A DNA stretch of 32,282 nt from an uncultured Oscillibacter sp. Its GTDB lineage: Bacteria > Bacillota > Clostridia > Oscillospirales > Oscillospiraceae. Positions 7,363 through 14,355 of the stretch are shown here, in pieces. Under the pieces are notes generated by a model, which searched no databases, was not told the origin of the DNA, and saw only the letters and a program-made list of their open reading frames with translations. The position numbers were made by a program, and so were the translations under genes. The DNA is taken from positions 1 to 32,282 of the forward strand of contig CAJUTB010000030.1 of NCBI GenBank assembly GCA_910589315.1. Direction: 5' to 3'. Positions within the stretch are counted from its first letter, which is position 1, and every line of letters begins with the position of its first letter.

Positions 7363-8745
7363 TTAACCAAATACTTGCTTCAGCCACTCCTTCGGCACCA
7401 GGCCCTGAATCAGAATGATCAAAATCAATACCGGTAAGATGAATTGGAAATACGCCTTCAGCCCGCGGGGCATCTTGAGGCCCTCGCCGGCGTTGGCTTC
7501 TTCCAGGAACTTGTCATATCCCCAGCCGTATTTCGTGACGCAGAACAGCAGGTAGACCAAGGAACCCAGGGGTAAAAGCAGGTTGCTGACGATAAAATCT
7601 TCGCTGTCCAGCACGTCCCGTCCGCCGATGAGATGTACGCCGCTCCAAACGTTATAGCCCAGAACGCAGGGCATACTGGCAATGAGGATAAAGACGCAGT
7701 TCCATACAGCGGATTTCCGCCGGGACCAGCCAAAGTTGTCAATGCAGTTTGCTTGCAGGTTCTCAAACACCGCAATCACGGTGGAGAAGCTGGCGAAGGT
7801 CATGAACAGGAAGAACAGCGTTCCCCAGAGGCGGCCCCCCGCCATATTCACGAACACCCGCGGCAGAGTCATAAAGATCAGAGACGGTCCCTGGTCGGGT
7901 TCCACGCCGAAGGAAAAGCAGGCCGGGAAAATGATCAGGCCCGCCATCAGAGCCACGAAGGTATCCAAAGAGCAGATGCGGACAGCCTCGCTGGTGAGGG
8001 TATGTTCCCGCTTCATATAGCTGCCGAAAACCTCCATTGCGGCGATTCCAAGACTGAGGGTGAAAAACGCCTGATTCATAGCGGCGGTAACGACGTTGCC
8101 CAGGCCCGCCTTCATAGCGCGGCCAAAGTCCGGCAGGAGATAGAACTTGACGCCCTCCATGCCGCCGGGCAGCATCAGGCTGTGAACCGCCAGAACAGAG
8201 ATCAGACCCAGGAGGCCGATCATCATGACCTTTGTGATCCGCTCCAGGCCCTTTTGGAGTCCGAAGCTGCAAACCAGGAAGCCCGCCAGCACGGTAATCA
8301 CCATCCAGGCCGACATCTCTCCCGCACTGCCCTGCATATTGAAGAACACGCCGTCCACCGCGTCGCCGGCAAGGCCGGTGAAGGACCCGGCGGCAAACTT
8401 GAAGAAATAGCCCAGCATCCAGCCGGAGACAGTGGTATAGTACATCATTAAAAGACAGCAGCCCGCTACACAGAACCAGCCGTGAATGTGCCATTTGCTC
8501 CCGGCCGGTTCCAGGGTCCGGTAGCCCAGAACCGCGCTTTTCCGGCTGGCGCGGCCCACTGCCAGTTCCATCGTCAGCACGGGCACGCCCATGATGATCA
8601 GAAACAGCAAATAAAACAGCACAAAAACGCCGCCGCCGTTGGCTCCTGTGACATAGGGGAACTTCCACACGTTGCCGATGCCGACGGCGCATCCCGCGCT
8701 CACCAGCAGAAATCCCAGCCGGGATTGAAACCCTTCCCGTTTCAT
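7363..8745 (-). CDS. Sodium-dependent transporter, neurotransmitter:sodium symporter family
   Basis: 460 aa. The N-terminus carries the LeuT-fold signature: SRLGFLLVSAGCAVGIGN then VWKFPYVTGANGGG, the unwound TM1 that binds Na+ and substrate; TM2 follows with a PVLTMELAVGR motif. About 11-12 hydrophobic segments are visible. Family members import amino acids or related amines with sodium; the substrate cannot be read here. The frame extends to 9066, but the promoter at 8821-8849 excludes most of that, and homologs begin with MKREGFxSRLGF, so ATG 8745 is chosen (a GAGAGG lies about 12 bases upstream). ATG 8784 is the alternative. It is monocistronic. Confidence 0.9.
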   Translation of the reverse strand: MKREGFQSRLGFLLVSAGCAVGIGNVWKFPYVTGANGGGVFVLFYLLFLIIMGVPVLTMELAVGRASRKSAVLGYRTLEPAGSKWHIHGWFCVAGCCLLMMYYTTVSGWMLGYFFKFAAGSFTGLAGDAVDGVFFNMQGSAGEMSAWMVITVLAGFLVCSFGLQKGLERITKVMMIGLLGLISVLAVHSLMLPGGMEGVKFYLLPDFGRAMKAGLGNVVTAAMNQAFFTLSLGIAAMEVFGSYMKREHTLTSEAVRICSLDTFVALMAGLIIFPACFSFGVEPDQGPSLIFMTLPRVFVNMAGGRLWGTLFFLFMTFASFSTVIAVFENLQANCIDNFGWSRRKSAVWNCVFILIASMPCVLGYNVWSGVHLIGGRDVLDSEDFIVSNLLLPLGSLVYLLFCVTKYGWGYDKFLEEANAGEGLKMPRGLKAYFQFILPVLILIILIQGLVPKEWLKQVFG

Positions 8746-8820
8746 GATAACATCGATCCTCTCTTTTCCTTGCATATCCCGCATGAGCGGTAAATTCCCG
8801 CCCTTTTTGCGCTGTTCCCT

Positions 8821-8849
8821 ATCATACTTGACAGATTGGAGAAAGTCAA
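8821..8849 (-). promoter_or_regulatory. Promoter of the sodium symporter gene
   Basis: TTGACT (8844-8849), 17-bp spacer, TATGAT (8821-8826). The predicted start of transcription near 8814 rules out the longest upstream start codons. Confidence 0.75.
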
Positions 8850-8893
8850 TACTTTCATGAATAAAAGCAGATTCCACCCATACAGGTCCAGGG

Positions 8894-8921
8894 ACCAAAC
8901 CCGTCTCTCCGGCATAGGATA
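8894..8921 (+). promoter_or_regulatory. Candidate mother-cell sigma (sigma-K/E-like) promoter
   Basis: AC (8894-8895), 17 bp, then CATAGGATA (8913-8921), which fits the CATANNNTA -10 form known for sigma-K. No sigma-A pair is visible for the Cys-rich gene. The motif is short, so a chance match is possible. Confidence 0.35.
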
Positions 8922-8970
8922 TTTCAGATACCCGCAGGAGGGTATCACTTCCAGGAAACGAGGGATTATT

Positions 8971-9306
8971 TTGCGAATCAACGAAGCCTATGAGCATGAA
9001 ACGATTCTGCCGTATCCGACAGAAGAAAGCTGCCCGATGAACGGCTGCAATAAAGTAAGTACTCAATGCGTCGACGTCAGCGCGCCCATGACGTTAACCC
9101 CCACCGCGGCGGTAGGAGCCGTTACCGTAGCCTGCCAAGGCTCTCCCTGCGCCACCTGCGTCACGGACGCCAGCGGCACCAGCGTCACCGTCACCATGAC
9201 CCAGCAGATCTGCGTGACCGTCCCCGTCCGCTACGGCGTCACCATGACCGCCGGCGAACCGACCATCGCCTGCGCCGACAGCTGCACCGGCTGCGGCTGC
9301 TGCTGA
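8971..9306 (+). CDS. Small Cys-rich repetitive protein, possibly spore-coat associated
   Basis: 111 aa if the TTG at 8971 is used; it has GAGGG six bases upstream. ATG 9037 (MNGCNKVST) would give 89 aa but lacks a ribosome site. The protein is Thr/Val-rich with regularly placed cysteines and ends in CADSCTGCGCC. Repeated beta-like VTVACQG / VTVTMTQQICVTVPVRYGVTM segments suggest a small beta fold or crosslinked assembly. There is no signal peptide or membrane segment. Its Cys-rich end and the candidate sigma-K promoter make a spore-coat or exosporium role a reasonable inference, not a demonstrated one. It is divergent from the sodium symporter gene. Confidence 0.6.
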   Translation: MRINEAYEHETILPYPTEESCPMNGCNKVSTQCVDVSAPMTLTPTAAVGAVTVACQGSPCATCVTDASGTSVTVTMTQQICVTVPVRYGVTMTAGEPTIACADSCTGCGCC

Positions 9307-9316
9307 CAAAAGCCCC

Positions 9317-9347
9317 GGCGGCCCGTTCCTCCGGGGGGCGGGCCGCC
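9317..9347. repeat. GC-rich hairpin after the Cys-rich gene
   Basis: GGCGGCCCG (9317-9325) and CGGGCCGCC (9339-9347), 9-bp perfect stem. No T-run follows on the plus strand, so it is at best a weak terminator or an RNA-stability hairpin. Confidence 0.5.
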
Positions 9348-9396
9348 CCTGGCACGCTTCCAAAACCGGTTCCTGCGAAAAGCCTTTCCGAACGCC

Positions 9397-9425
9397 TTGT
9401 AAATTGCCGTGGGGTGTGTTAAAAT
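9397..9425 (+). promoter_or_regulatory. Promoter of the DivIVA-like/hsdS pair
   Basis: TTGTAA (9397-9402), 17-bp spacer, TAAAAT (9420-9425). Confidence 0.6.
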
Positions 9426-9450
9426 AACAGGGAAGTTTGGAGAAAGCGGT

Positions 9451-10083
9451 GTGCCTATGGACAGTTATTCATTCAAAAGCGTACCCTTCGGCGGCTTTGA
9501 CAAACAGGATGTTGTGCACTACATAGAGCAAGCCTCCGAAAAGGCCGCCGCAGTTCAGCGGGAATTGCAGGAGGAAAACCATTCCCTGCGGACGAAAAAT
9601 GCCAGTCTGGAAGATCAGATTGAAGAATTACAGCGTCAGCTGGAAAAGCTGACGGATGAGCGGGACCGCCTCCAGTCGGACTTACGGGCGGAGTCCGCGC
9701 ACCGGAAAAAGCTGGAACCCCTGCGCCCCTTGGAGAGCGAAACCGCCCGCCTGCGGGACGAGGTGGAGAAGCTGCGTCCCGACGCCCTGGCCTACGCCCA
9801 GTTTCGGGAACGTCTGGGGGCCATTGAGTGCGAGGCCCGCAAGCGGGCCGACGACCTGGAAGCCGCCGCTCAGAAACGCATCCGGCAGACGGTGGACACC
9901 TTTCGGACCCAGTATCAGGCATTGATGAGCACCTTTGAGACGGGCTCCAGTCATATGACGGCGGAGCTGCGGAAAATCGAAGTGAGCCTGACCCAGCTCC
10001 CCCACGCGATGGACAAAACCAGCGCGGCCCTAGACGCGCTGACCGATCAATTCGGCCCGCCGCCTGGGAACAAAGGGAGGTAA
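9451..10083 (+). CDS. DivIVA-like coiled-coil protein
   Basis: 210 aa from GTG 9451, chosen because GGAG sits about nine bases upstream; ATG 9457 is the alternative and is slightly far from it. The N-terminus (YSFKSVPFGGFDKQDVVHYIE) matches the DivIVA/GpsB membrane-curvature domain, in which a Gly-rich turn follows the first helix. Residues about 30-115 are a strong coiled coil (EEQIEELQRQLEKL-type heptads). The C-terminal part is a second helical segment ending in a Pro/Gly tail. Such proteins act at the division site or poles. Only 28 bases separate it from hsdS, with no terminator between, so the two may share a transcript although their base composition differs sharply. Confidence 0.75.
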   Translation: MPMDSYSFKSVPFGGFDKQDVVHYIEQASEKAAAVQRELQEENHSLRTKNASLEDQIEELQRQLEKLTDERDRLQSDLRAESAHRKKLEPLRPLESETARLRDEVEKLRPDALAYAQFRERLGAIECEARKRADDLEAAAQKRIRQTVDTFRTQYQALMSTFETGSSHMTAELRKIEVSLTQLPHAMDKTSAALDALTDQFGPPPGNKGR

Positions 10084-10111
10084 TTCCTTCCTCTAATAAA
10101 GGGGGAATGGT

Positions 10112-11206
10112 ATGATGGCGAGATTCTCCGAAGTTCTGACTATTATAAATGGCAGAAATCAAAAGCAAGTTGAAAATCCAAGCGGCAAATATCCCATATA
10201 TGGCAGTGGCGGAATTATGGGATATGCAGATGATTTTATCTGCGATGGCGAAACAGTAATTATCGGGCGAAAGGGAAGTATCAATAAACCTATTTTTGTC
10301 GATAGGCCGTTTTGGAATGTAGATACAGCCTTTGGTTTAAGTGCCAAACGAGATGTATTATTGCCCAAGTATCTTTACTATTTTTGCGAAATATTCGATT
10401 TTGAAAGACTCAATACTACAGTTACGATTCCAAGCCTTACTAAAGCAAACCTTTTGAATATTGAGATTAAATTACCCACACTGGAAGAACAACAACAAAT
10501 TATTGCAGTACTGGATAAACTCACCAATCTAATCTCCCTCCGCAAACAGCAACTTGCCAAACTGGACGAACTGGTCAAGGCAAGGTTTGTGGAGATGTTT
10601 GGAGATTGTTTAACTAATCCCAAGGGTTGGAGAACTCGGTGCCTTGAAGAGATAGCCGAAGTAGGTTCCAGCAAGCGAGTATTTGTTGAAGAATTACAGG
10701 AGAATGGTATCCCATTTTATCGTGGGACAGAGGTAGGCGCACTGGCCGAAGGAAGACAGATTACCCCTGAATTGTTTATTACAAAGAAACACTATGTGGA
10801 CCTTTGCGAAGCTACTGGTGCTCCTCAGATTGGAGATCTGTTAATGCCGTCTATCTGCTCAGATGGACGGATTTGGGTGGTTGATACAGACAAGCCTTTT
10901 TACTTCAAAGATGGCCGTGTCCTGTGGGTACACGCAATTGACAGCAGCTATGATCCTGTTTTTCTGCTTTACACTTTGAAAGATAGGATCACGACTGACT
11001 ATAACAGTATTGCATCAGGAACTACTTTTGCAGAATTAAAAATCTTTGCGCTCAAAAAATGCCGAATTTTTGATGTTTCTATTATGTTACAAAATGAGTT
11101 TGGTGCTTTTGTCAAACAGACCAACAGATCAAAGTTGACAATGCAGCAAAGTTTGGATAAACTGGAAGTGCTGAAAAAAGCGTTGATGCAGGATTATTTT
11201 ATGTGA
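10112..11206 (+). CDS. hsdS: Orphan type I restriction-modification specificity subunit
   Basis: 364 aa, a little shorter than the usual 380-420. HsdS gives type I systems their DNA target. TRD1 (about 1-125) includes INGRNQKQVENP and YPIYGSGGIMGYADD, a pattern common in HsdS. The first conserved helix (LPTLEEQQQIIAVLDKL, LRKQQLAKLDELVKARF) spans about 122-165. TRD2 (about 175-320) follows, then the second helix ending in LDKLEVLKKALMQDYF. Both target domains and both helices are present, so it is not obviously broken. ATG 10112 has GGGGGAAT upstream. No hsdM or hsdR lies in the window. The gene is clearly more A/T-rich than its neighbours, which suggests horizontal acquisition. A terminator follows. 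Confidence 0.9.
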   Translation: MMARFSEVLTIINGRNQKQVENPSGKYPIYGSGGIMGYADDFICDGETVIIGRKGSINKPIFVDRPFWNVDTAFGLSAKRDVLLPKYLYYFCEIFDFERLNTTVTIPSLTKANLLNIEIKLPTLEEQQQIIAVLDKLTNLISLRKQQLAKLDELVKARFVEMFGDCLTNPKGWRTRCLEEIAEVGSSKRVFVEELQENGIPFYRGTEVGALAEGRQITPELFITKKHYVDLCEATGAPQIGDLLMPSICSDGRIWVVDTDKPFYFKDGRVLWVHAIDSSYDPVFLLYTLKDRITTDYNSIASGTTFAELKIFALKKCRIFDVSIMLQNEFGAFVKQTNRSKLTMQQSLDKLEVLKKALMQDYFM

Positions 11207-11227
11207 CACGATTCTAAAGAAGGGAAA

Positions 11228-11264
11228 GGCAAGACAGACCGCGCCGGTTTGTCTTGCCCTTTTT
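11228..11264 (+). terminator. hsdS terminator
   Basis: GGCAAGACAGACC (11228-11240) with GGTTTGTCTTGCC (11246-11258), one G-T pair, then CTTTTT. Confidence 0.88.
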
Positions 11265-11277
11265 ATTCGGATACCCC

Positions 11278-11312
11278 CCCCGCAGACGCTTTCTGCGAAC
11301 GTGTCTGCGGGG
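11278..11312. repeat. Hairpin between hsdS and the ASCH-like gene
   Basis: CCCCGCAGAC (11278-11287) and GTCTGCGGGG (11303-11312) are perfect 10-bp arms, 27 bases past the stop of the convergent minus-strand gene. No T-run follows on either strand, but it is placed as a transcription end. Confidence 0.55.
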
Positions 11313-11339
11313 CTGTGCAATAAATTGGAAACTGTTTCC

Positions 11340-11804
11340 TTAAAATTTTGATTTCCCGTAATCATAAGGAATGCTTGTCCCCGCAACGACATCCTCAATC
11401 TTTTCGATTATCAGCCAATCGTCCATATTCCCTTGATGTTCAAACGCAAGGGGCGTTATTTTTTCAACGTTTTCAAATTCCACGAGACACAGGCACTTTT
11501 TATGCCACCGTACCTTTTGCTTCTCGGACAAGTTCAGCTTGTCCTGATGATCCGCAAGGGTCTTTGTAATATCTTCATCCGACAGTTTCACATAATTCTG
11601 AACGTCCTTTACCGCGGCGGCTGCCGTTATGGCCGCGCTTCCCTTCTCCATGAAGTAAAGCCGTTCTCCCGCAAAAACTCTGCTATGGGGAATTTTTCTT
11701 CCCGCCGCTCCGCGCACAACCATGGTCTTTGTTCCCGCCAAAATCTTATCCAATACTTTTTCGCCCTTTTTGCCCGCATTATCGCAATATACCAAATGCA
11801 CCAT
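11340..11804 (-). CDS. ASCH/PUA-like small protein
   Basis: 154 aa. The first 70 residues (VLDKILAGTKTMVVRGAAGRKIPHSRVFAGERLYFMEKG) follow the ASCH pattern: an I-x-G-x-KT-x-x-x-R strand, then a GERLYF-like strand; ASCH domains are PUA-like folds thought to bind RNA or modified nucleotides. A Lys/Trp-rich middle (KQKVRWHKKCLCLVEFENV) and an acidic C-terminus follow. I am unsure of the exact family. ATG 11804 has a weak AGGAGGC about seven bases upstream. It is monocistronic with a promoter at 11843-11871. Base composition is lower in GC than the flanks, and it lies convergent with the likely acquired hsdS. Confidence 0.55.
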   Translation of the reverse strand: MVHLVYCDNAGKKGEKVLDKILAGTKTMVVRGAAGRKIPHSRVFAGERLYFMEKGSAAITAAAAVKDVQNYVKLSDEDITKTLADHQDKLNLSEKQKVRWHKKCLCLVEFENVEKITPLAFEHQGNMDDWLIIEKIEDVVAGTSIPYDYGKSKF

Positions 11805-11842
11805 TCCAACAGCCTCCTGAAATTTCGTCTTTCGGCGCGTTC

Positions 11843-11871
11843 ATTATACAGCAATACCCGCTGAAACACAA
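11843..11871 (-). promoter_or_regulatory. Promoter of the ASCH-like gene, inside a hairpin region
   Basis: TTGTGT (11866-11871), 17-bp spacer, TATAAT (11843-11848). The -35 and spacer lie within the hairpin described at 11853-11886, so upstream transcription and promoter use may interfere. Confidence 0.6.
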
Positions 11872-11886
11872 GTTTTTCAGCGGGTA
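11853..11886 (-). terminator. Hairpin after uxuA
   Basis: AATACCCGCTGAAA and TTTCAGCGGGTATT form a 14-bp perfect stem about 40 bases after the uxuA stop. There is no clean T-run on the minus strand, so termination may be partial. Confidence 0.55.
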
Positions 11887-11926
11887 TTGGCTTTCTTATT
11901 GACAGATTGTCCTATTTTTATTTGGA

Positions 11927-13003
11927 TTACTTGGACATCTTATGGATTGCTTCCCACAAACCGTTGATATAGGTTGCGCCCAAGGCCCGGTCATACAGGC
12001 CGTAGCCCGGACGGCCCACTTCGTCCCAGATCATGCGGCCATGGTCCGGACGGATATACGTATCCGGGCAGGTGTCATAGACGGCCTTCATGATCTCGAA
12101 CAAATCCAGATCGCCGTCCGAGGACAGGTGCGCCGCCTCCCGGAACTTGTGGTGTCCCAGATACTTCACGTTCCGCACGTGCAGGCAGCCGATCCGGCCC
12201 ATTTCGCCAAAGTGCCGGATGATGGCTGGAATGTCGTTCTCCGGGTTGGACCCCAGGGACCCTGTGCAGAGACACAGCGTATTGCAGGGCGAATCCCGCA
12301 GGGCTACGATCTTGTCATAGTCCTCCTGGCTGTGGGCAATGCGGGGCAGACCGAAAATCGGCCAGGCCGGGTCGTCCGGATGACACGCCATCACCACGCC
12401 GCACTCCTCGCAGGTCGGGATAATGCCGTCCAGGAAATATTTGTAATTTGCCCGCAGGTCGTCGGCGGTTATGCTCTTGTATCGCTCCAGCGTGGTTTCC
12501 AGCTCCGCCAGACGGTTCGGCTCCCAGCCGGGGAGGGTGAAGCCGTTGCAGTTTTCAATCGTGTTGCGCACGATTTCCAGCGGTCCCATATCGCCCAGCT
12601 CCGCCTCGTCAAAATACAGACTGTTGGACCCGTCCTCTGGAATCAGACGGGCAAGGTCCGTGCGCAGCCAGTCAAAGACGGGCATGAAGTTATAGACAAT
12701 CACCTTCACGCCGTATTTCGCCAAATTGCGGATGGTGATGCAGTAATTTTCAATATACTGGTCACGGGTGGGCAGGCCCATTTTGATGTCCTCATGGACA
12801 TTGACGGATTCAATCACTTCGCACTCTAAACCGGCGGCATGAACCTCGTCGATATAAGCCTTGATCTCCTCCTCAGTCCAGACCTCGCCTGCGGCCTTGT
12901 CATCCAGGACGCCCATCAGGCCGCTCATGCCGGGAATCTGCCGGACCTGCTTCAGGGTAATGTTGTCGTTTTTGGAGCCATACCAACGGAATGTCATCTT
13001 CAT
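11927..13003 (-). CDS. uxuA: D-mannonate dehydratase
   Basis: 358 aa, normal for UxuA. It converts D-mannonate to 2-keto-3-deoxy-D-gluconate in the hexuronate pathway, using a divalent metal in a TIM barrel. The N-terminus MTFRWYGSKNDNITLKQ is family-typical; ECEVIESVNVHEDIK, the VKVIVYNFMPVFDW strand, the long insertion before EECGVVMACHPDDP, and the LHVRNVK and RPDHGRMIW segments carry the conserved His/Asp metal ligands. GGAGG lies about eight bases before ATG 13003. No uxaB/uxaC, kdgK or kdgA genes are next to it here; it stands alone with its own promoter. Confidence 0.95.
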   Translation of the reverse strand: MKMTFRWYGSKNDNITLKQVRQIPGMSGLMGVLDDKAAGEVWTEEEIKAYIDEVHAAGLECEVIESVNVHEDIKMGLPTRDQYIENYCITIRNLAKYGVKVIVYNFMPVFDWLRTDLARLIPEDGSNSLYFDEAELGDMGPLEIVRNTIENCNGFTLPGWEPNRLAELETTLERYKSITADDLRANYKYFLDGIIPTCEECGVVMACHPDDPAWPIFGLPRIAHSQEDYDKIVALRDSPCNTLCLCTGSLGSNPENDIPAIIRHFGEMGRIGCLHVRNVKYLGHHKFREAAHLSSDGDLDLFEIMKAVYDTCPDTYIRPDHGRMIWDEVGRPGYGLYDRALGATYINGLWEAIHKMSK

Positions 13004-13059
13004 AGTATTATCCTCCTGCTTGTTTGGGCTGCGCCCGTTTCGCGGTTTCCGCTGTCCTT

Positions 13060-13087
13060 ATTATAGCAAAGAATCACGCGTTGTAAA
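13060..13087 (-). promoter_or_regulatory. uxuA promoter
   Basis: TTTACA (13082-13087), 16-bp spacer, TATAAT (13060-13065). Confidence 0.6.
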
Positions 13088-13128
13088 GGGATTTTTTGTA
13101 TAAACTGCCGGTTTCCGGAAGATGTCTT

Positions 13129-14079
13129 TCAAGTCACCAGCGTCACGACGTATCCAGCATACATGCCCAGCATAATCACGCCCTGCCAGCGATAAAAACG
13201 CTCCATCAGCAGCGGCGGCAGAACCGCTGCGCAGCACAGCAGCAGGCACACCGGCAGGTCCAGGGCCGTCGTCTGCCCGCCGATGGTGAGCTGTCCGCCG
13301 GAAACCGCCGTGCAGGCCGGGAGAATCATGGTCAAATCAATGACATTCGCGCCGATGATATTTCCCACGGACATGGACGCCTCTTTTTTCGCAATGGCCG
13401 TCAGGGTCGTCACCAGCTCCGGCAGGGACGTGCCGACAGCCACCATTGTTACGCCGATAATGCTGGACGGCACGCCCATCAAAAGGGCCAGCTCACTGCC
13501 GTAGTCGATCAGCAAGCGGGAACCAATCACAATCGCCGCAATGCCAAGGGCAAACAGCCCCAGCTTTCCGGCCATCTGCCGCCGGGAGACCGTGCGGCCT
13601 CTGGCGGGACGGTTTTCCGCCATGCCCGACCGGGCGTCCCGGAGGTTGCTCCAAAGATACAGCCCGAAGATCACGAACAGCAGCAGGCCCGACAGCAGCG
13701 TCAGCACGCCGCTCCGGCACAGCGCCAGCAGCAGCGCGGCGGCGCAGACCATCAAAAACGCCTTGAATTCAAATTGTTTCCGGCTCACCCGCGACGGGAT
13801 GCACACCAGGGAGATTCCCAGAATCAGGCCCAGGTTTGCCGTCACGGACCCAACGGCGTTGCCAACGGCCAGGTCGACCTCCCCTTGCAGCACGCCGGTG
13901 AGGGAGACCGTCAGTTCCGGCAGGGTCGTCGCCAGGGAAACCACCGTCGCGCCAATGATAAACCGCGGCACGCCCGTCGCCTCGGCAATCCAGACAGCTC
14001 CATTTAAGAACCAGTCCCCCCCTTTGATAATGAGTACCAGGCCCAGGAGAAACAGCAGCGCCGCGATCCAGATTTCCAT
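13129..14079 (-). CDS. CaCA-family Ca2+(or Mn2+)/cation antiporter
   Basis: 316 aa integral membrane protein with about 10 hydrophobic segments. It shows the two inverted alpha repeats of the Ca2+:cation antiporter family: GATVVSLATTLPELTVSL (about 43-60) and GVTMVAVGTSLPELVTTL (about 206-223), each with the conserved PEL acidic residue, plus GNAVGSVTANLG and GNIIGANVIDLT. Family members exchange Ca2+ or similar cations for Na+, H+ or K+ across the membrane. The gene is preceded by a yybP-ykoY manganese riboswitch, so the physiological cargo may be Mn2+. ATG 14079 has a GGTGG ribosome site. It is monocistronic. Confidence 0.9.
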   Translation of the reverse strand: MEIWIAALLFLLGLVLIIKGGDWFLNGAVWIAEATGVPRFIIGATVVSLATTLPELTVSLTGVLQGEVDLAVGNAVGSVTANLGLILGISLVCIPSRVSRKQFEFKAFLMVCAAALLLALCRSGVLTLLSGLLLFVIFGLYLWSNLRDARSGMAENRPARGRTVSRRQMAGKLGLFALGIAAIVIGSRLLIDYGSELALLMGVPSSIIGVTMVAVGTSLPELVTTLTAIAKKEASMSVGNIIGANVIDLTMILPACTAVSGGQLTIGGQTTALDLPVCLLLCCAAVLPPLLMERFYRWQGVIMLGMYAGYVVTLVT

Positions 14080-14097
14080 AAAAAACCACCGCTTTCC

Positions 14098-14170
14098 AAA
14101 AAATCAGCGAGACCTTATGCCGCGCCGCCGCTGTTGAAACAACAGCGGCAGTTTCGGATAAAGTCTCGCT
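14098..14170 (-). terminator. Riboswitch expression platform: long terminator before the antiporter
   Basis: On the minus strand AGCGAGACTTTAT (14158-14170) can pair with ATAAGGTCTCGCT (14106-14118); an inner CGCTGTTG/CAACAGCG hairpin lies between. GATTTTTT follows. The 5' arm is the 3' end of the aptamer (GCGAGACTTTAT), so aptamer folding and terminator folding are mutually exclusive. Confidence 0.8.
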
Positions 14171-14252
14171 TTTTTCAGTGTGCCCGGGCGGATGTTTCAC
14201 CGCCGCAACGACGGGCCGCACTGCGTTCTCTCACGCAAGCTGCTCCCTTTAT
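14158..14252 (-). ncRNA. yybP-ykoY (manganese) riboswitch aptamer
   Basis: Closing stem P1 is ATAAAG (14247-14252) with CTTTAT (14158-14163). The 5' part carries GGGAGCAGC in the place of the conserved GGGGAGUAGC loop; the 3' part carries GCGAGAC, the second conserved loop, right before P1 closes. Between them are a GCGT/ACGC hairpin and a GCCCG...CGGGC arm, as in the four-way-junction family. These motifs are known to hold two metal ions and sense Mn2+. The gene downstream is a cation antiporter, matching the known gene class. Binding should free the mRNA from termination (an ON switch), by inference from the platform. Confidence 0.85.
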
Positions 14253-14267
14253 GAACGCCGTGAGACT

Positions 14268-14296
14268 ATTTAAGAAAATCATACCAGGGTTGTCAA
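14268..14296 (-). promoter_or_regulatory. Promoter of the riboswitch/antiporter transcript
   Basis: TTGACA (14291-14296), 17-bp spacer, TTAAAT (14268-14273). The predicted RNA start near 14261 lies just before the aptamer. Confidence 0.65.
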
Positions 14297-14355
14297 CGCC
14301 TTCCTTGACGAATGTCCCCGAAACTCCCTGGAAACGGCAAAGGTTCTCAAAACGT

